Below are positions 40,682 through 49,025 of a stretch of DNA of 64,000 bases, in pieces (position 1 is the stretch's first letter; each line of letters starts with the position of its first letter). Origin of the DNA: Sphingomonas sp. 35-24ZXX (GTDB lineage: Bacteria; Pseudomonadota; Alphaproteobacteria; Sphingomonadales; Sphingomonadaceae). The notes under the pieces are model-generated. The model was not told the DNA's origin. It saw only the letters and a list, made by a program, of their open reading frames with translations, and did no database searches. The position numbers and the translations under genes were made by a program. The stretch spans positions 62,001-126,000 of the forward strand of contig NZ_JROG01000009.1 of assembly GCF_000786215.1 (NCBI RefSeq), given 5' to 3'.

Positions 40682-41878
40682 ATGGCAGACGGCACAGGCA
40701 GCAAGCGAAAGCCCGCTAAAAAACTAGACCTCAGCCGGGTTGGCGAACGGAATGATCTTAAGGCGCAACGCGAGCCGCATTGGCAGCGGCTGCGCGCGGG
40801 TTGCTTCCTGGGGTTCCGGCCGTCCAAGCGCGGCGGGGCAGGGACATGGATTGCGCGAGCGTATGATGAGGATGCAGGGACGTATCGCCTGAAGGCCCTT
40901 GGCGACTTTGGGGCGCTGGCAGGCAATGAACGTTTTGCGGCTGCCAAGCGGGAAGCGGAAAAGCTGGCCGATCTGGTGGAAGCGGGGGGCGAAATGCGCG
41001 CCAAGATTGAAACCGTGGCCGACGCATGCCGTGAATATGCCAAAACCCGTAATGAGGCTGAAAAGCGTTTCAAGCGATATGTCTATGGCGACCCCATCGC
41101 CAAGGTGAAGCTGGCAAAGCTGCGGCGGCGGCATGTCCGGGAATGGCGCGAACGGTTGGAAGCGCTGCCCGCGCTGGTCACGCGGCGCAAGGATGGCGCT
41201 CAAGTGCACCGCAAGCGCGCGCCTTCCACCGTCAATCGTGACATGGCAATTCTCAGGGCAGCCTTGGCCAAGGTGTTGTCGCCGGGCGCACCTAACAGCG
41301 AAGCCGCTTGGCAAGAGCCGCTTAAGTCGATCGAGAACGCTAACGGGCGGCGGACCCTGTATCTGGACCGGGGCGAACGGCGAAAGCTGTTGCTGCACAT
41401 TAACCCTGAGGCTGCACCGTTTGTACGCGGCCTCTGCCTGTTGCCGTTGCGGCCGGGGGCGTTCGCTGCGCTCACCGCTGGCGATTTTGACAAGCGCACA
41501 TCGGAACTCACCGTTGGCAAGGACAAGACTGGCAAGCCGCGACGCATCCAGTTGCCGCAAGAAGCCGCCGCACTGCTAGCAGAACAGGCCAAGGACAAGT
41601 TACCGGCCGCATCGCTGTTCATGCGATCGAATGGCAAGGCATGGGATAAGAATAGCTGGAAGCTGCCCATAGCAGCCGCTGTGGCTGCCGCCGGGCTGCC
41701 GCGCGATGCGACCGCATACACGCTGCGGCACAGCACCATTACGGACTTGGTGCGGGCTGGCCTGCCCTTGCTCACCATAGCGCAAATCTCAGGCACTAGC
41801 GCTGAGATGATCGAACGGCATTATGGCCATTTGGCCAGTGATGCGGCCGTTAAGGCTCTGGGGGCCTTGGCATTGTGA
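40682..41878 (+). CDS. int: Tyrosine site-specific integrase
   Basis: A phage-type tyrosine recombinase of 398 residues (ATG at 40682; the frame stays open to 40616). The catalytic domain shows the first Arg (CLLPLRPGAFAALTAGDF), the Lys hairpin (VGKDKTGKPRRIQL), the second Arg in YTLRHSTITDL (Arg349) and the nucleophile Tyr381 in IERHYGHL. The N-terminal half resembles SAM-like arm- and core-binding domains. It adjoins the left attachment site, as expected. Its stop overlaps the next gene (GTGA). Confidence 0.95.
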   Translation: MADGTGSKRKPAKKLDLSRVGERNDLKAQREPHWQRLRAGCFLGFRPSKRGGAGTWIARAYDEDAGTYRLKALGDFGALAGNERFAAAKREAEKLADLVEAGGEMRAKIETVADACREYAKTRNEAEKRFKRYVYGDPIAKVKLAKLRRRHVREWRERLEALPALVTRRKDGAQVHRKRAPSTVNRDMAILRAALAKVLSPGAPNSEAAWQEPLKSIENANGRRTLYLDRGERRKLLLHINPEAAPFVRGLCLLPLRPGAFAALTAGDFDKRTSELTVGKDKTGKPRRIQLPQEAAALLAEQAKDKLPAASLFMRSNGKAWDKNSWKLPIAAAVAAAGLPRDATAYTLRHSTITDLVRAGLPLLTIAQISGTSAEMIERHYGHLASDAAVKALGALAL

Positions 41879-42564
41879 CGGACAATCCTGCCAAACCTGA
41901 TGAGCCAGGCGACCCATACGGCGAAGTTATCATAGAACTTTCGCGAGCCTTGGACGATCCTTTAATCTCAGCGGCCGGAGTCCACTTCGGGCTGGCGATA
42001 CGGGAAGCCTTTGCCCTTTATAAAAAGGCTCGTGAGGCTGAGTGCGAACCGACAGAAGCCATTGGGGCTCTCAGGCGCATTGCTAAGCAGATTGGGGCTC
42101 AGCGGCCTATCGATTTGCTCTGGTGCCTGAATCAGTTACTCCGCAGCGATGAATCAGCCACGTTACCCTACCAGCTCGTTTTTAGAGAGCGGCCGGAAAC
42201 AAAGGCAATGAGGGGCGCTAGAATTGCCAGAGTAAAGGCCAGTCGAAACGTCACTTTGCGGGAACGGGACTATTCGCTTTTCCTTCGCGTAGTTGATGCG
42301 CAGGCAAGGCAGGGGAAGACCTTTCGCGAAGCTGTAGCATTGGTCGCAGCGGGTAAAGATGGCGAACCAAGCGAAGATGATCATTTTAGGCGGTGGACGA
42401 TCAAACGGACCGCCGTTGGCGAGAAGCTCGTAGAGCGGGCGTTCACTAAATTTGCCAAGGATGCCAAACGGTTTGGCGTAGTCAAAACTAAGGGACTTAT
42501 GTTCGCTAGGCGTGAACGCCAGCCATATCCCATACACCGCAAAGCCGGACGGCCGAAAAAATGA
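41875..42564 (+). CDS. Element protein of unknown function (229 aa)
   Basis: Starts with GTG overlapping the integrase stop (GTGA), so it is translationally coupled to int. The product is soluble and mixed-charge, ending in a basic Arg/Lys-rich tail (FARRERQPYPIHRKAGRPKK). No family recognised. Codon use and GC are lower than in the chromosome. A role in excision, replication or regulation of the element is possible but unproven. Confidence 0.75.
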   Translation: MTDNPAKPDEPGDPYGEVIIELSRALDDPLISAAGVHFGLAIREAFALYKKAREAECEPTEAIGALRRIAKQIGAQRPIDLLWCLNQLLRSDESATLPYQLVFRERPETKAMRGARIARVKASRNVTLRERDYSLFLRVVDAQARQGKTFREAVALVAAGKDGEPSEDDHFRRWTIKRTAVGEKLVERAFTKFAKDAKRFGVVKTKGLMFARRERQPYPIHRKAGRPKK

Positions 42565-42686
42565 TCTCACCGGGGCGCGTCTTGGCACCGGAAAACGTTA
42601 GATTAATACCGCTTGAAAAAGGGCGTAATTGAAATTCCCACAACGTCCGGGCGATCTTGCCTGTGTGTGACGTTGAGGGAAATGAC

Positions 42687-42875
42687 ATGGAACGTCCACT
42701 CGCTGTTACGCTGCCCGACGCTGTAAAGCTTACCGGAATGTCGCGGTCTCGACTCTACGAGTTGCTTCAGCAGAACAAGATTAAAGCTCATAAGGCCGGT
42801 CGCCGGACACTGATTCCGTTTGCTGAATTGGAAGCCTATCTCGCCAGCCTTCCCACCTTTCAGGCGGGAGCATGA
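42687..42875 (+). CDS. Excisionase-like helix-turn-helix protein
   Basis: A 62-residue DNA-binding protein of the HTH_17/excisionase type: TLPDAVKLTGMSRSRLYELL followed by the wing KAHKAGRRTLIPFAELEAYL. GAGGGA precedes the ATG at 42687; the frame opens at 42657. Proteins of this kind act as recombination directionality factors or as AlpA-like activators. Its stop overlaps the next gene by ATGA. Confidence 0.85.
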   Translation: MERPLAVTLPDAVKLTGMSRSRLYELLQQNKIKAHKAGRRTLIPFAELEAYLASLPTFQAGA

Positions 42876-43063
42876 GCAATGGCGGCACATATGCAAAACC
42901 CGGGGCTGGCACCCCGGGCTTCGCGCGATTGCTGTGGTCGGCGTTCGCATCATTCCTCTACCGCAACGGACTGGCAGGCGCAAATGCTTGCTACCCGTTT
43001 CTGCCTTTCGCCATGGATGGCGCAGGATATGGCGCGGCTCTGCTATGGGGGGCGCTGCGATGA
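42872..43063 (+). CDS. Small hydrophobic protein of the element
   Basis: A 63-residue product with a moderately hydrophobic middle (FARLLWSAFASFLY). The evidence that it is real is the ATGA overlap at both its start and its stop. A competing frame (42879-43067) has no such links. Function unknown. Confidence 0.6.
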   Translation: MSNGGTYAKPGAGTPGFARLLWSAFASFLYRNGLAGANACYPFLPFAMDGAGYGAALLWGALR

Positions 43064-43263
43064 CTAAGCAACGCTTTCCCAGCCATCGCGCGGCAGCCCT
43101 TGCGCTGTTGACCGGCGATCATCGCTTGAGCCGCAAGGCCGGGTCTTTCCTTGGCCAGCTGGCGGTCGATCCTACGCCTATGACGGAACGGCAAGCCAAG
43201 TGGCTGGCGATCCTGTTGGAACAGGCTGGATTGCCACCCTATGCCGGGGAGGGCGCGATATGA
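43060..43263 (+). CDS. Small element protein (67 aa)
   Basis: A 67-residue soluble protein with SRKAGSFLGQLAVDPTPMTERQAKWLAILLEQAGL, a pattern seen in short regulatory or single-strand-related proteins next to phage replication genes. Linked to both neighbours by ATGA overlaps. Not assigned to a family. Confidence 0.68.
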   Translation: MTKQRFPSHRAAALALLTGDHRLSRKAGSFLGQLAVDPTPMTERQAKWLAILLEQAGLPPYAGEGAI

Positions 43264-43550
43264 GCACCTATCCAGATGCGCCGGGCCATCGCCATGTCGA
43301 TACATCGATGGCGGCCGCCGACGCCCTAGCCCCCAAGCTGGGCCGATTGCAGCGTATGACAGAAGCCGCGATCCGGGAAGCCGGATGGATTGGCCTTACT
43401 GCCGACGAACTCGCTGCAACGCTGGGCATGGACCGCTGGTCTATCCAGCCGCGCACCAGCGAACTGAGGCGCAAGGGTTTGATCCGCGACAGCGGGCAGC
43501 GCAGGCCAAATGCTACCGGCAAGATGGCTATCGTTTGGGTGGCGAAATGA
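43260..43550 (+). CDS. Winged-helix DNA-binding protein of the element
   Basis: A 96-residue protein with a winged-helix segment: LTADELAATLGMDRWSIQPR followed by TSELRRKGLIRDSGQRR. Probably a regulator or a DNA-binding partner of the replication protein. ATGA overlaps at both ends. Confidence 0.75.
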   Translation: MSTYPDAPGHRHVDTSMAAADALAPKLGRLQRMTEAAIREAGWIGLTADELAATLGMDRWSIQPRTSELRRKGLIRDSGQRRPNATGKMAIVWVAK

Positions 43551-44380
43551 TGGCGTCCGGCATGCACCAGCCGCAAGGCCGCACCATGCCGGACGGCGTT
43601 TTGAAACTTCACCATGGGTCAACTTTCGGTGAAGTTTCAAACGTTGACGATCCGGTTCTTATCGGCGGAAAACGGGTGATCCGGCCGAATGGCACGCATG
43701 GTGCAATAAGATACTTAGACAAAGGTTGCGGGGCATATTTCGCTGAAAGCAGTGGAAGCGGCGGTGCCCGTAACCGCGCCGATCGGCTTAGCTACCATCC
43801 GACAGCAGGCCATATCGCCAATCTGACAGCCGGGAGCGCGCATGCCGTCGTGATCGGCCTGCCGTTCAACCGAATGATAACCGTGCATTGGGAAGCGGCA
43901 GGCGTGGCGCTGGCCGACATGGCGCGGGCAACCGGGCGGTTTCTGGACATGCTCAGCAAGACAATCGCGCGCCACAGCCAAATGCGACCGGGCGAATGCA
44001 CCGCATGGCTTTGGATGCACGAGAACGGGCCGGGCAAGGGCGGGCATTGCCATATGCTGGCCCATGTCCCGCCCCAGCTGGTCCCGATCATCGCCAAGCG
44101 GCAACGGCGCTGGCTGCGATCGATCACCGGCAACCCCTATCGCAAGCGCGTCATCCGCAGCGATCCTATAGGCGGCTGGCTTGGCATGGAAACCATCAAT
44201 CCGGCCGGGCACGAGGTCAATCTCGCCAATGCGCTGGCCTATGTCTGCAAGAGTGCACCACAGGCCATCCTAGACAGCCATGGCATGCAACGGCGGCACG
44301 AACCGGGCGGGCCTATCATCGGCAAGCGCTGCGGCATTTCTCAGAACATCGGACCCAAGGCACGAAAGGCGAAGCCATGA
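43547..44380 (+). CDS. rep: Likely HUH-type rolling-circle replication initiator
   Basis: A 277-residue protein. His167-Cys-His169 in GKGGHCHMLAHVP is the HUH metal-binding motif, and Tyr232-x-x-Lys235 in NALAYVCKSAPQ fits the catalytic tyrosine motif of single-tyrosine Rep proteins; between them lies a basic region (RQRRWLRSITGNPYRKR). Such proteins nick one strand at an origin. The first ~80 residues look unlike the rest and cover a long inverted repeat (43600-43641). ATGA overlaps link it to both neighbours. The fold call rests on motifs only. Confidence 0.78.
   Translation: MMASGMHQPQGRTMPDGVLKLHHGSTFGEVSNVDDPVLIGGKRVIRPNGTHGAIRYLDKGCGAYFAESSGSGGARNRADRLSYHPTAGHIANLTAGSAHAVVIGLPFNRMITVHWEAAGVALADMARATGRFLDMLSKTIARHSQMRPGECTAWLWMHENGPGKGGHCHMLAHVPPQLVPIIAKRQRRWLRSITGNPYRKRVIRSDPIGGWLGMETINPAGHEVNLANALAYVCKSAPQAILDSHGMQRRHEPGGPIIGKRCGISQNIGPKARKAKP
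43600..43641. repeat. Long inverted repeat inside rep, candidate origin
   Basis: Arms TTTGAAACTTCACC and GGTGAAGTTTCAAA are perfect complements of 14 bp, with a 14-base loop (ATGGGTCAACTTTC). The sequence is AT-richer than its surroundings and lies in the 5' coding part of the Rep gene, a place where several rolling-circle replicons keep their nick site. Confidence 0.65.
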
Positions 44381-45249
44381 CGACAGCAGCAAAACCCAAA
44401 CGGCGGCGGTCCGCGCAGGCCAAGAAGCCAGAACCGGCCCCAAAGCAAATCACCATCGACATGATTGATGGCGCGACATTGGAACAAGCCAGAGAATCCT
44501 TGGCCAAGGTCATCCCCGGCTGGGAAGCGCTGGTGCCGAGCGAACAAGGCGAGCTAGCGCAATTGCTCCTGGACCATCGCAAGGCGCGACAGCCTGCCAA
44601 GGTGAAGCTGGCCAAGAAGGCAAATGGCGGCCTCAGCATCGAGATTGATGGCGCATGCGAAACGCAGGGCGTGATGCGCATCATGCGGGCCTTTTCCGCC
44701 AACACCATGGACCCGGTCAATGCGCGGGCATCGGAACTGCTCAACTATCTGGAATCGGTCGGTGCGGCGACAGATGCGCGGTACAACGCTGCCCTATCGT
44801 TCATCGACAGCATGGCACCGCAGAACCAGATGGAAGCGCTCTTGCTAGTCGAGATGTACTGCACGCATGACGCTACCCTGCGGGCGCTCAAGATGCTGGG
44901 GGCGGCGGAATGGACACCGCAGTTGCAAACCCTCGGCAACCTCGCCAGCAAGCTCCTACGGGCCTCACAGGGGCAAATGGAAGCGTTGGCACGCATGCGG
45001 CGCGGGGGCGAACAGACGATCCGCCATGTTCATGTCGATAACCGGGGCGGGCAGGCCGTCATTGCCGATACCATCCAGACAGGGGGGGCGAATGGAAAAG
45101 CCGACGAACAATCCCATGCAACCGGCCGCGCTGGCCTCAGCTCCGCGATGCTTGGCGTGGACCCGTTCGGGGCAGGCATGCCAATCGCCAGCAGTGAAGG
45201 GGCGGAAACGGTGCAGGATGCACGGGGGCACCAATCCGGGGGCACCTGA
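44377..45249 (+). CDS. Phage/satellite-type conserved protein (290 aa)
   Basis: A soluble protein with a Lys/Pro-rich start, a helical middle (QMEALLLVEMYCTHDATLRALKMLG) and an end with ARMRRGGEQTIRHVHVDNRGGQAVI. This end pattern is typical of proteins paired with small HGG-motif proteins in alphaproteobacterial prophages and islands. The role is unknown. It overlaps rep by ATGA and the next gene by 158 bp. Confidence 0.8.
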   Translation: MTTAAKPKRRRSAQAKKPEPAPKQITIDMIDGATLEQARESLAKVIPGWEALVPSEQGELAQLLLDHRKARQPAKVKLAKKANGGLSIEIDGACETQGVMRIMRAFSANTMDPVNARASELLNYLESVGAATDARYNAALSFIDSMAPQNQMEALLLVEMYCTHDATLRALKMLGAAEWTPQLQTLGNLASKLLRASQGQMEALARMRRGGEQTIRHVHVDNRGGQAVIADTIQTGGANGKADEQSHATGRAGLSSAMLGVDPFGAGMPIASSEGAETVQDARGHQSGGT

Positions 45250-45358
45250 AGGCAACCGCAATGCTTGGAAGCATGGGGCGCGGTCTGGTGAGGCAATGGA
45301 CATGAACAACCGAATTAGACGGCTGGCATTTTTGGTGTCATCGAATAGCCTCGAATAG
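45092..45358 (+). CDS. Small Cys/His protein with HGG-GNRNA-KHG motif
   Basis: An 88-residue protein. RCLAWTRSGQACQSPAVKG and RCRMHGG give a likely zinc site, followed by NPGAPEGNRNAWKHGARS, a motif typical of small phage- and island-encoded proteins (sometimes annotated as terminase-small-subunit-like). It lies in another frame over the end of the upstream gene and starts behind a run of G. The C-terminus is shorter than in most relatives I know, so it may be truncated. Confidence 0.78.
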   Translation: MEKPTNNPMQPAALASAPRCLAWTRSGQACQSPAVKGRKRCRMHGGTNPGAPEGNRNAWKHGARSGEAMDMNNRIRRLAFLVSSNSLE

Positions 45359-45462
45359 CTGGTGATTCGCTAGCCACAGTAAGATCGATGGCGGCTATCT
45401 GCTGACGTGATCTTGCAGCACGGCGGCGGTATACTCGGCGCTTTCGAAGGGATGGTGACATA

Positions 45463-45909
45463 ATGAAAGCGACAATGCTGATCGTTGTCTTTTCAATATG
45501 GCTTGCTGGCTGTAACTCTGAGCCAACCGAGGCTTATCCTGCCACTTGCTCAAAAAGGATGGCTGAATTGGCTGCCAAAAAAGAGCTCATCCCTATCATG
45601 CAAAAAATTGTAGATCGGAATTTGCGCGATCGTGGGTGTGCAGATTTAGATGGGCTGTTGAAAGATAGCGCGGCGCTGTATCATTTTGAGGAAGATAAGG
45701 CACAAGACTGCCAGTGGGATTTTGGGGATGAGAGTGCGTATGCTCAAGCGTATCTCATAATTGAACGAAACAGTGAAGCCCTTGCAAAGCTATGCGAATG
45801 GTCTCGGAAAGACGATGAAATGATGCTGGAACGCCAAGGGCAAGGGATACTCCAAGCTGTGCCGCCGGTCGATCGCAAGGCGCTGGAACGGTCGTACGGC
45901 GGCACGTAA
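45463..45909 (+). CDS. Putative lipoprotein, element cargo
   Basis: A 148-residue protein with a lipoprotein signal (FSIWLAGC) and five further cysteines in the mature part. Sequence is clearly AT-richer than the host genes. Unknown family. It is the first of three cargo genes at the right end; a surface role such as exclusion cannot be judged from sequence. Confidence 0.7.
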   Translation: MKATMLIVVFSIWLAGCNSEPTEAYPATCSKRMAELAAKKELIPIMQKIVDRNLRDRGCADLDGLLKDSAALYHFEEDKAQDCQWDFGDESAYAQAYLIIERNSEALAKLCEWSRKDDEMMLERQGQGILQAVPPVDRKALERSYGGT

Positions 45910-46059
45910 TAATATGTTCTCTGCTGTCGCGTTTGCGAGGCTGCAACATGAGTTTGCTTCGAACGCCACTTTGTCCGTATTCGCCACGGATCATCATTAT
46001 AGCTGGGCATTGTAAATAAGGGGGGTGTCAACGAGCGTCCTGACCGATAAGGTACGTCT

Positions 46060-46758
46060 ATGGGCATGATGAGAGCCATTGAGCGCGACCCGTTGCTTGC
46101 GGGATTTTACAGCATCGGGGACGCGACCCGATTGCTGGGGGTGTCTCATGCCGCAAAGCTTCGCGGCTGGATCAATGGCTGGCCCAATAGCAAATCGGGA
46201 CCGATTGTTGAGCGTGACTTCAAGCAAACCGCTACGGTCAGCTTTCTGGATCTGATGGAACTGCGCTTCATAGAGTATTTTCGTAGCCAAGGTGTATCGA
46301 TGCCAACGTTACGCAAAGCCGCCGATCTGGCGCGCCAAGAATGGAGCGTGCAACATCCTTTTGCGCTATCGGATGTGAAGTACCTAACTGACCGGCGTAA
46401 AGTTATGGCGCAAGCGTCCAAGGCGGTGGGCGACAAACCCACTTGGGAGCTTGTTACCGGCCAATATTTGATTTGGGACGCTATCGAAGCGTCGATCGCA
46501 AAAGGTGTGGTATTTGATCCGGCAACGCATTTAGCCTTGCGCTGGAAACCTCGACCCGGAGACCACCCCGATATTGTACTCGACCCGGCAAGAGCTTTTG
46601 GCAAGCCACTAGTGGACAGCGCGGGCATTCCCACGGACGCTCTTTTTCGCCAATGGAAAGCTGAGGATGGGAGTTTTGAAAAGGTGGCGCGCTGGTTCAA
46701 TGTGTCACGCGAGCAAGTTGAGAATGCTGTGCGCTTCGAACTAGAACTGGCAAATTGA
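46060..46758 (+). CDS. DUF433-type antitoxin with HTH
   Basis: A 232-residue protein: N-terminal MerR-like region (YSIGDATRLLGVSHAAKLRGWI), middle part MELRFIEYFRSQGVSMPTLRKAA, and a C-terminal DUF433-like end (FGKPLVDSAGIPTDALFRQW ... VARWFNVSREQVENAVRFEL). This architecture is typical of antitoxins paired with PIN-like toxins. It overlaps the toxin start (TTGA), so the pair is coupled, and it probably represses its own promoter. Confidence 0.82.
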   Translation: MGMMRAIERDPLLAGFYSIGDATRLLGVSHAAKLRGWINGWPNSKSGPIVERDFKQTATVSFLDLMELRFIEYFRSQGVSMPTLRKAADLARQEWSVQHPFALSDVKYLTDRRKVMAQASKAVGDKPTWELVTGQYLIWDAIEASIAKGVVFDPATHLALRWKPRPGDHPDIVLDPARAFGKPLVDSAGIPTDALFRQWKAEDGSFEKVARWFNVSREQVENAVRFELELAN

Positions 46759-47222
46759 AAATCAGGGCGGATGAGCATGTCGCGGAAGCGATAATCAGGG
46801 CGGTCCGTGAGATTGCTTTGCGGGACGGTTGGACGCTGGATTCGGTTGTTAGCGCGGAGCAGGCTGGAAAGCCCGACGTTCACTGGATTACAGAGTTTAT
46901 GTTAGGCGGCGGCGATGCAATTTTGTCAGCCGACCGGGACTTTTTAGAAAACCCCCCTCAAGTGGCCGCAGTCTTTCGAACAGGTGCAAAAGTGATCCAT
47001 TTGCCTCCAAAATGGGGGCAGGCGAAAGGAGCGCTGCAATCCGCCCATATCCTAATGTGGTGGGCAAGAATTGAAGCCTGTATCGTCTCCATGAAGCCTC
47101 GGCAGTGCTACCGCCCGCCTTGGAACATAAACGAGACGGGAGAATTGCAAGCCATCGCGATCGATTTTCAGGCGGCGCATAAAAAGTTGAAAAAAGCGAA
47201 CCGGAAGCAAAAGTCGCTTTAG
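46755..47222 (+). CDS. PIN-like toxin (VapC type)
   Basis: A 155-residue protein starting at TTG 46755. Acidic residues typical of PIN-like nucleases are seen in MKIRADEHVAEAI, QAGKPDVHWITEF and GGGDAILSADRDF. The C-terminus is basic (KKLKKANRKQKS). PIN toxins cut RNA. Together with the preceding gene it forms a toxin-antitoxin module at the right edge of the element, likely a stabiliser against loss. Confidence 0.8.
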   Translation: MKIRADEHVAEAIIRAVREIALRDGWTLDSVVSAEQAGKPDVHWITEFMLGGGDAILSADRDFLENPPQVAAVFRTGAKVIHLPPKWGQAKGALQSAHILMWWARIEACIVSMKPRQCYRPPWNINETGELQAIAIDFQAAHKKLKKANRKQKSL

Positions 47223-47291
47223 ACCACCCTCAGGGAGCTAGCTTGGCGCGGTGATTGAGCGGTCAATGGATGGCACCATTTACAGCCTATT

Positions 47292-47311
47292 TTCCGTACT
47301 CATTCCGTACG
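47292..47311 (+). repeat. Right tandem TTCCGTAC repeat, likely integrase arm site
   Basis: Same sequence as 40641-40660 with one base changed, same orientation, 34 bp inside the tRNA-Arg 3' end. In the excised circle the two copies would flank the attachment core. Confidence 0.7.
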
Positions 47312-47344
47312 GGTCACGTGGGAGGTAGCTAAGTCGTTGAAATG

Positions 47345-47421
<77 letters not shown>

Positions 47422-47644
47422 GCTGGGACAGGCGATGCCATTAGCAAGGTCACCCGCGCGCCGCCAGCCCCTTTGTGCGGCGAACATTGACCCGGCGGGG
47501 TTTGCGGCGTTATAGCTGGGGCTTGCAAGCTGGCGGCCCTGATGATGGGGTCGCCTTTTTACGTTTGGCGCGGCGGTCCCCTGCGCCGCGCTCGCTTGCC
47601 GGAACACCATGTTGGGACCGGAAGACAGGAAGGACAAGGCCGCC

Positions 47645-48844
47645 ATGACGATCACGCCGCTGATGCCCGTTTACCCCCGGTGCGCCGTGCGCCCGGTGCG
47701 CGGCGAAGGCTGTTACCTGATCGGAGAGCGCGGCGAGCGATATCTGGACTTTGCCAGCGGCATCGCGGTCAACCTGCTCGGCCATGGCCATCCGCACCTG
47801 ACCAAGGCGATCCAGAAACAGGCCGAGACGCTGGTGCACGTGTCGAACCTCTATGGCAGCCCGCAGGGTGAGCATCTAGCGCAGCGGCTGGTCGATTCGA
47901 CCTTTGCCGATACCGTATTCTTCACCAATTCGGGCGCCGAAGCGTGCGAATGCGCGATCAAGACGGCGCGTGCCTATCACCAGTCCGAAGGCGGCGATCC
48001 CAACCGCACCGTGCTGATCACCTTCAAGAACGCGTTCCACGGCCGCACGATGGCGACGATCAGCGCGTCGAACCAGGACAAGATGCACAAGGGCTTCGCC
48101 CCGCTGCTTCCCGGCTTCCGCTATGTCGATTTCGACGATCTGGAAGGCGCCAAGGCCGCGATCGGCCCCGATGTCGCGGGCTTTCTGGTCGAGCCGGTGC
48201 AGGGCGAGGGCGGTGTCCGCCCGGCTTCCCCTGAGTTCATGAAGGGCCTGCGCGCGCTGTGCGACGAGCACGACCTGATGCTGGTGCTCGACGAGGTCCA
48301 GTGCGGCGTTGCGCGCACCGGCACGCTCTATGCCTATGAACAGTATGGCATCGAGCCCGACATCATGGCGACCGCCAAGGGCATTGGCGGCGGCTTCCCG
48401 ATGGGCGCGTGCCTTGCCACCGAAAAGGCGGCGCGCGGCATGGTGGCCGGCACGCATGGATCGACCTATGGCGGCAACCCGCTCGCCATGGCGGCCGGCG
48501 AGGCGGTGCTCGATGTGGTCGACAACCCCGAGTTCCTCGCCCATGTGCGCACGATGAGCGAACGTCTGCGCGGCGCGCTGGAGCAGCTGATCCCCAATCA
48601 CGACGCGATCTTCGATTCGGTGCGTGGCATGGGGCTGATGCTGGGGCTGAAGCTCAAGGACGAGGCGGAAAACCGCGCGTTCGTGGCGCATCTGCGCGAC
48701 CACCACGGGCTGCTGACCGTGGCGGCGGGCGAGAACGTGGTGCGCATTCTGCCGCCGCTGGTGATCGAGCAGAGCCATGTCGACGAGTTCATCGAACGCC
48801 TGTCGGCCGGCGCGCGCGACTTTGCGATGCCGGTGGCTGCTTGA
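47645..48844 (+). CDS. argD: Acetylornithine aminotransferase
   Basis: A class III PLP aminotransferase of 399 residues. Motifs: [43 protein letters not shown], and the PLP lysine in [16 protein letters not shown]. Converts N-acetylglutamate semialdehyde to N-acetylornithine, and often serves as succinyl-DAP aminotransferase. ATG at 47645 chosen; frame opens at 47609. Followed by argF, as is usual in sphingomonads. Confidence 0.96.
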   Translation: MTITPLMPVYPRCAVRPVRGEGCYLIGERGERYLDFASGIAVNLLGHGHPHLTKAIQKQAETLVHVSNLYGSPQGEHLAQRLVDSTFADTVFFTNSGAEACECAIKTARAYHQSEGGDPNRTVLITFKNAFHGRTMATISASNQDKMHKGFAPLLPGFRYVDFDDLEGAKAAIGPDVAGFLVEPVQGEGGVRPASPEFMKGLRALCDEHDLMLVLDEVQCGVARTGTLYAYEQYGIEPDIMATAKGIGGGFPMGACLATEKAARGMVAGTHGSTYGGNPLAMAAGEAVLDVVDNPEFLAHVRTMSERLRGALEQLIPNHDAIFDSVRGMGLMLGLKLKDEAENRAFVAHLRDHHGLLTVAAGENVVRILPPLVIEQSHVDEFIERLSAGARDFAMPVAA

Positions 48845-48853
48845 CGTAGCACG

Positions 48854-49012
48854 CCTCCCCCTGGCGGGGGAGGACAGGAAGCCTTGGCGCCGCGGGTGCC
48901 TGGGCGAACTTGGAGAGGGAGGGGCCGTTGCCATCCGCCCTCTCCCAGCTCCGACTAGGACTTGGCAAGCCAAGCCCAAGTCTTCGCAACCCTCTCCTGT
49001 CGAGGGAGAGGG
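48854..49012. repeat. Two hairpin-forming repeats between argD and argF
   Basis: First hairpin: CCTCCCCC-TGGC-GGGGGAGG at 48854-48873. Second: CCCTCTCC/GGAGAGGG at 48990-49012. Between them is another copy of the 'ccctctcccagctcc' type of sequence. These look like mobile GC-rich palindromic repeats. The second stem ends directly before the argF ribosome site. Confidence 0.65.
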
Positions 49013-49025
49013 GGGAAGGACCACA

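Noticed and set aside
42163-42588. A minus-strand open frame of 141 codons opposite the 229-aa element gene
   Set aside because: No ribosome site and no domain; the plus-strand frame is coupled to int.
42879-43067. An alternative 62-codon gene overlapping the 63-aa element gene
   Set aside because: Lacks the ATGA links at start and stop that the 42872-43063 frame has with both neighbours.
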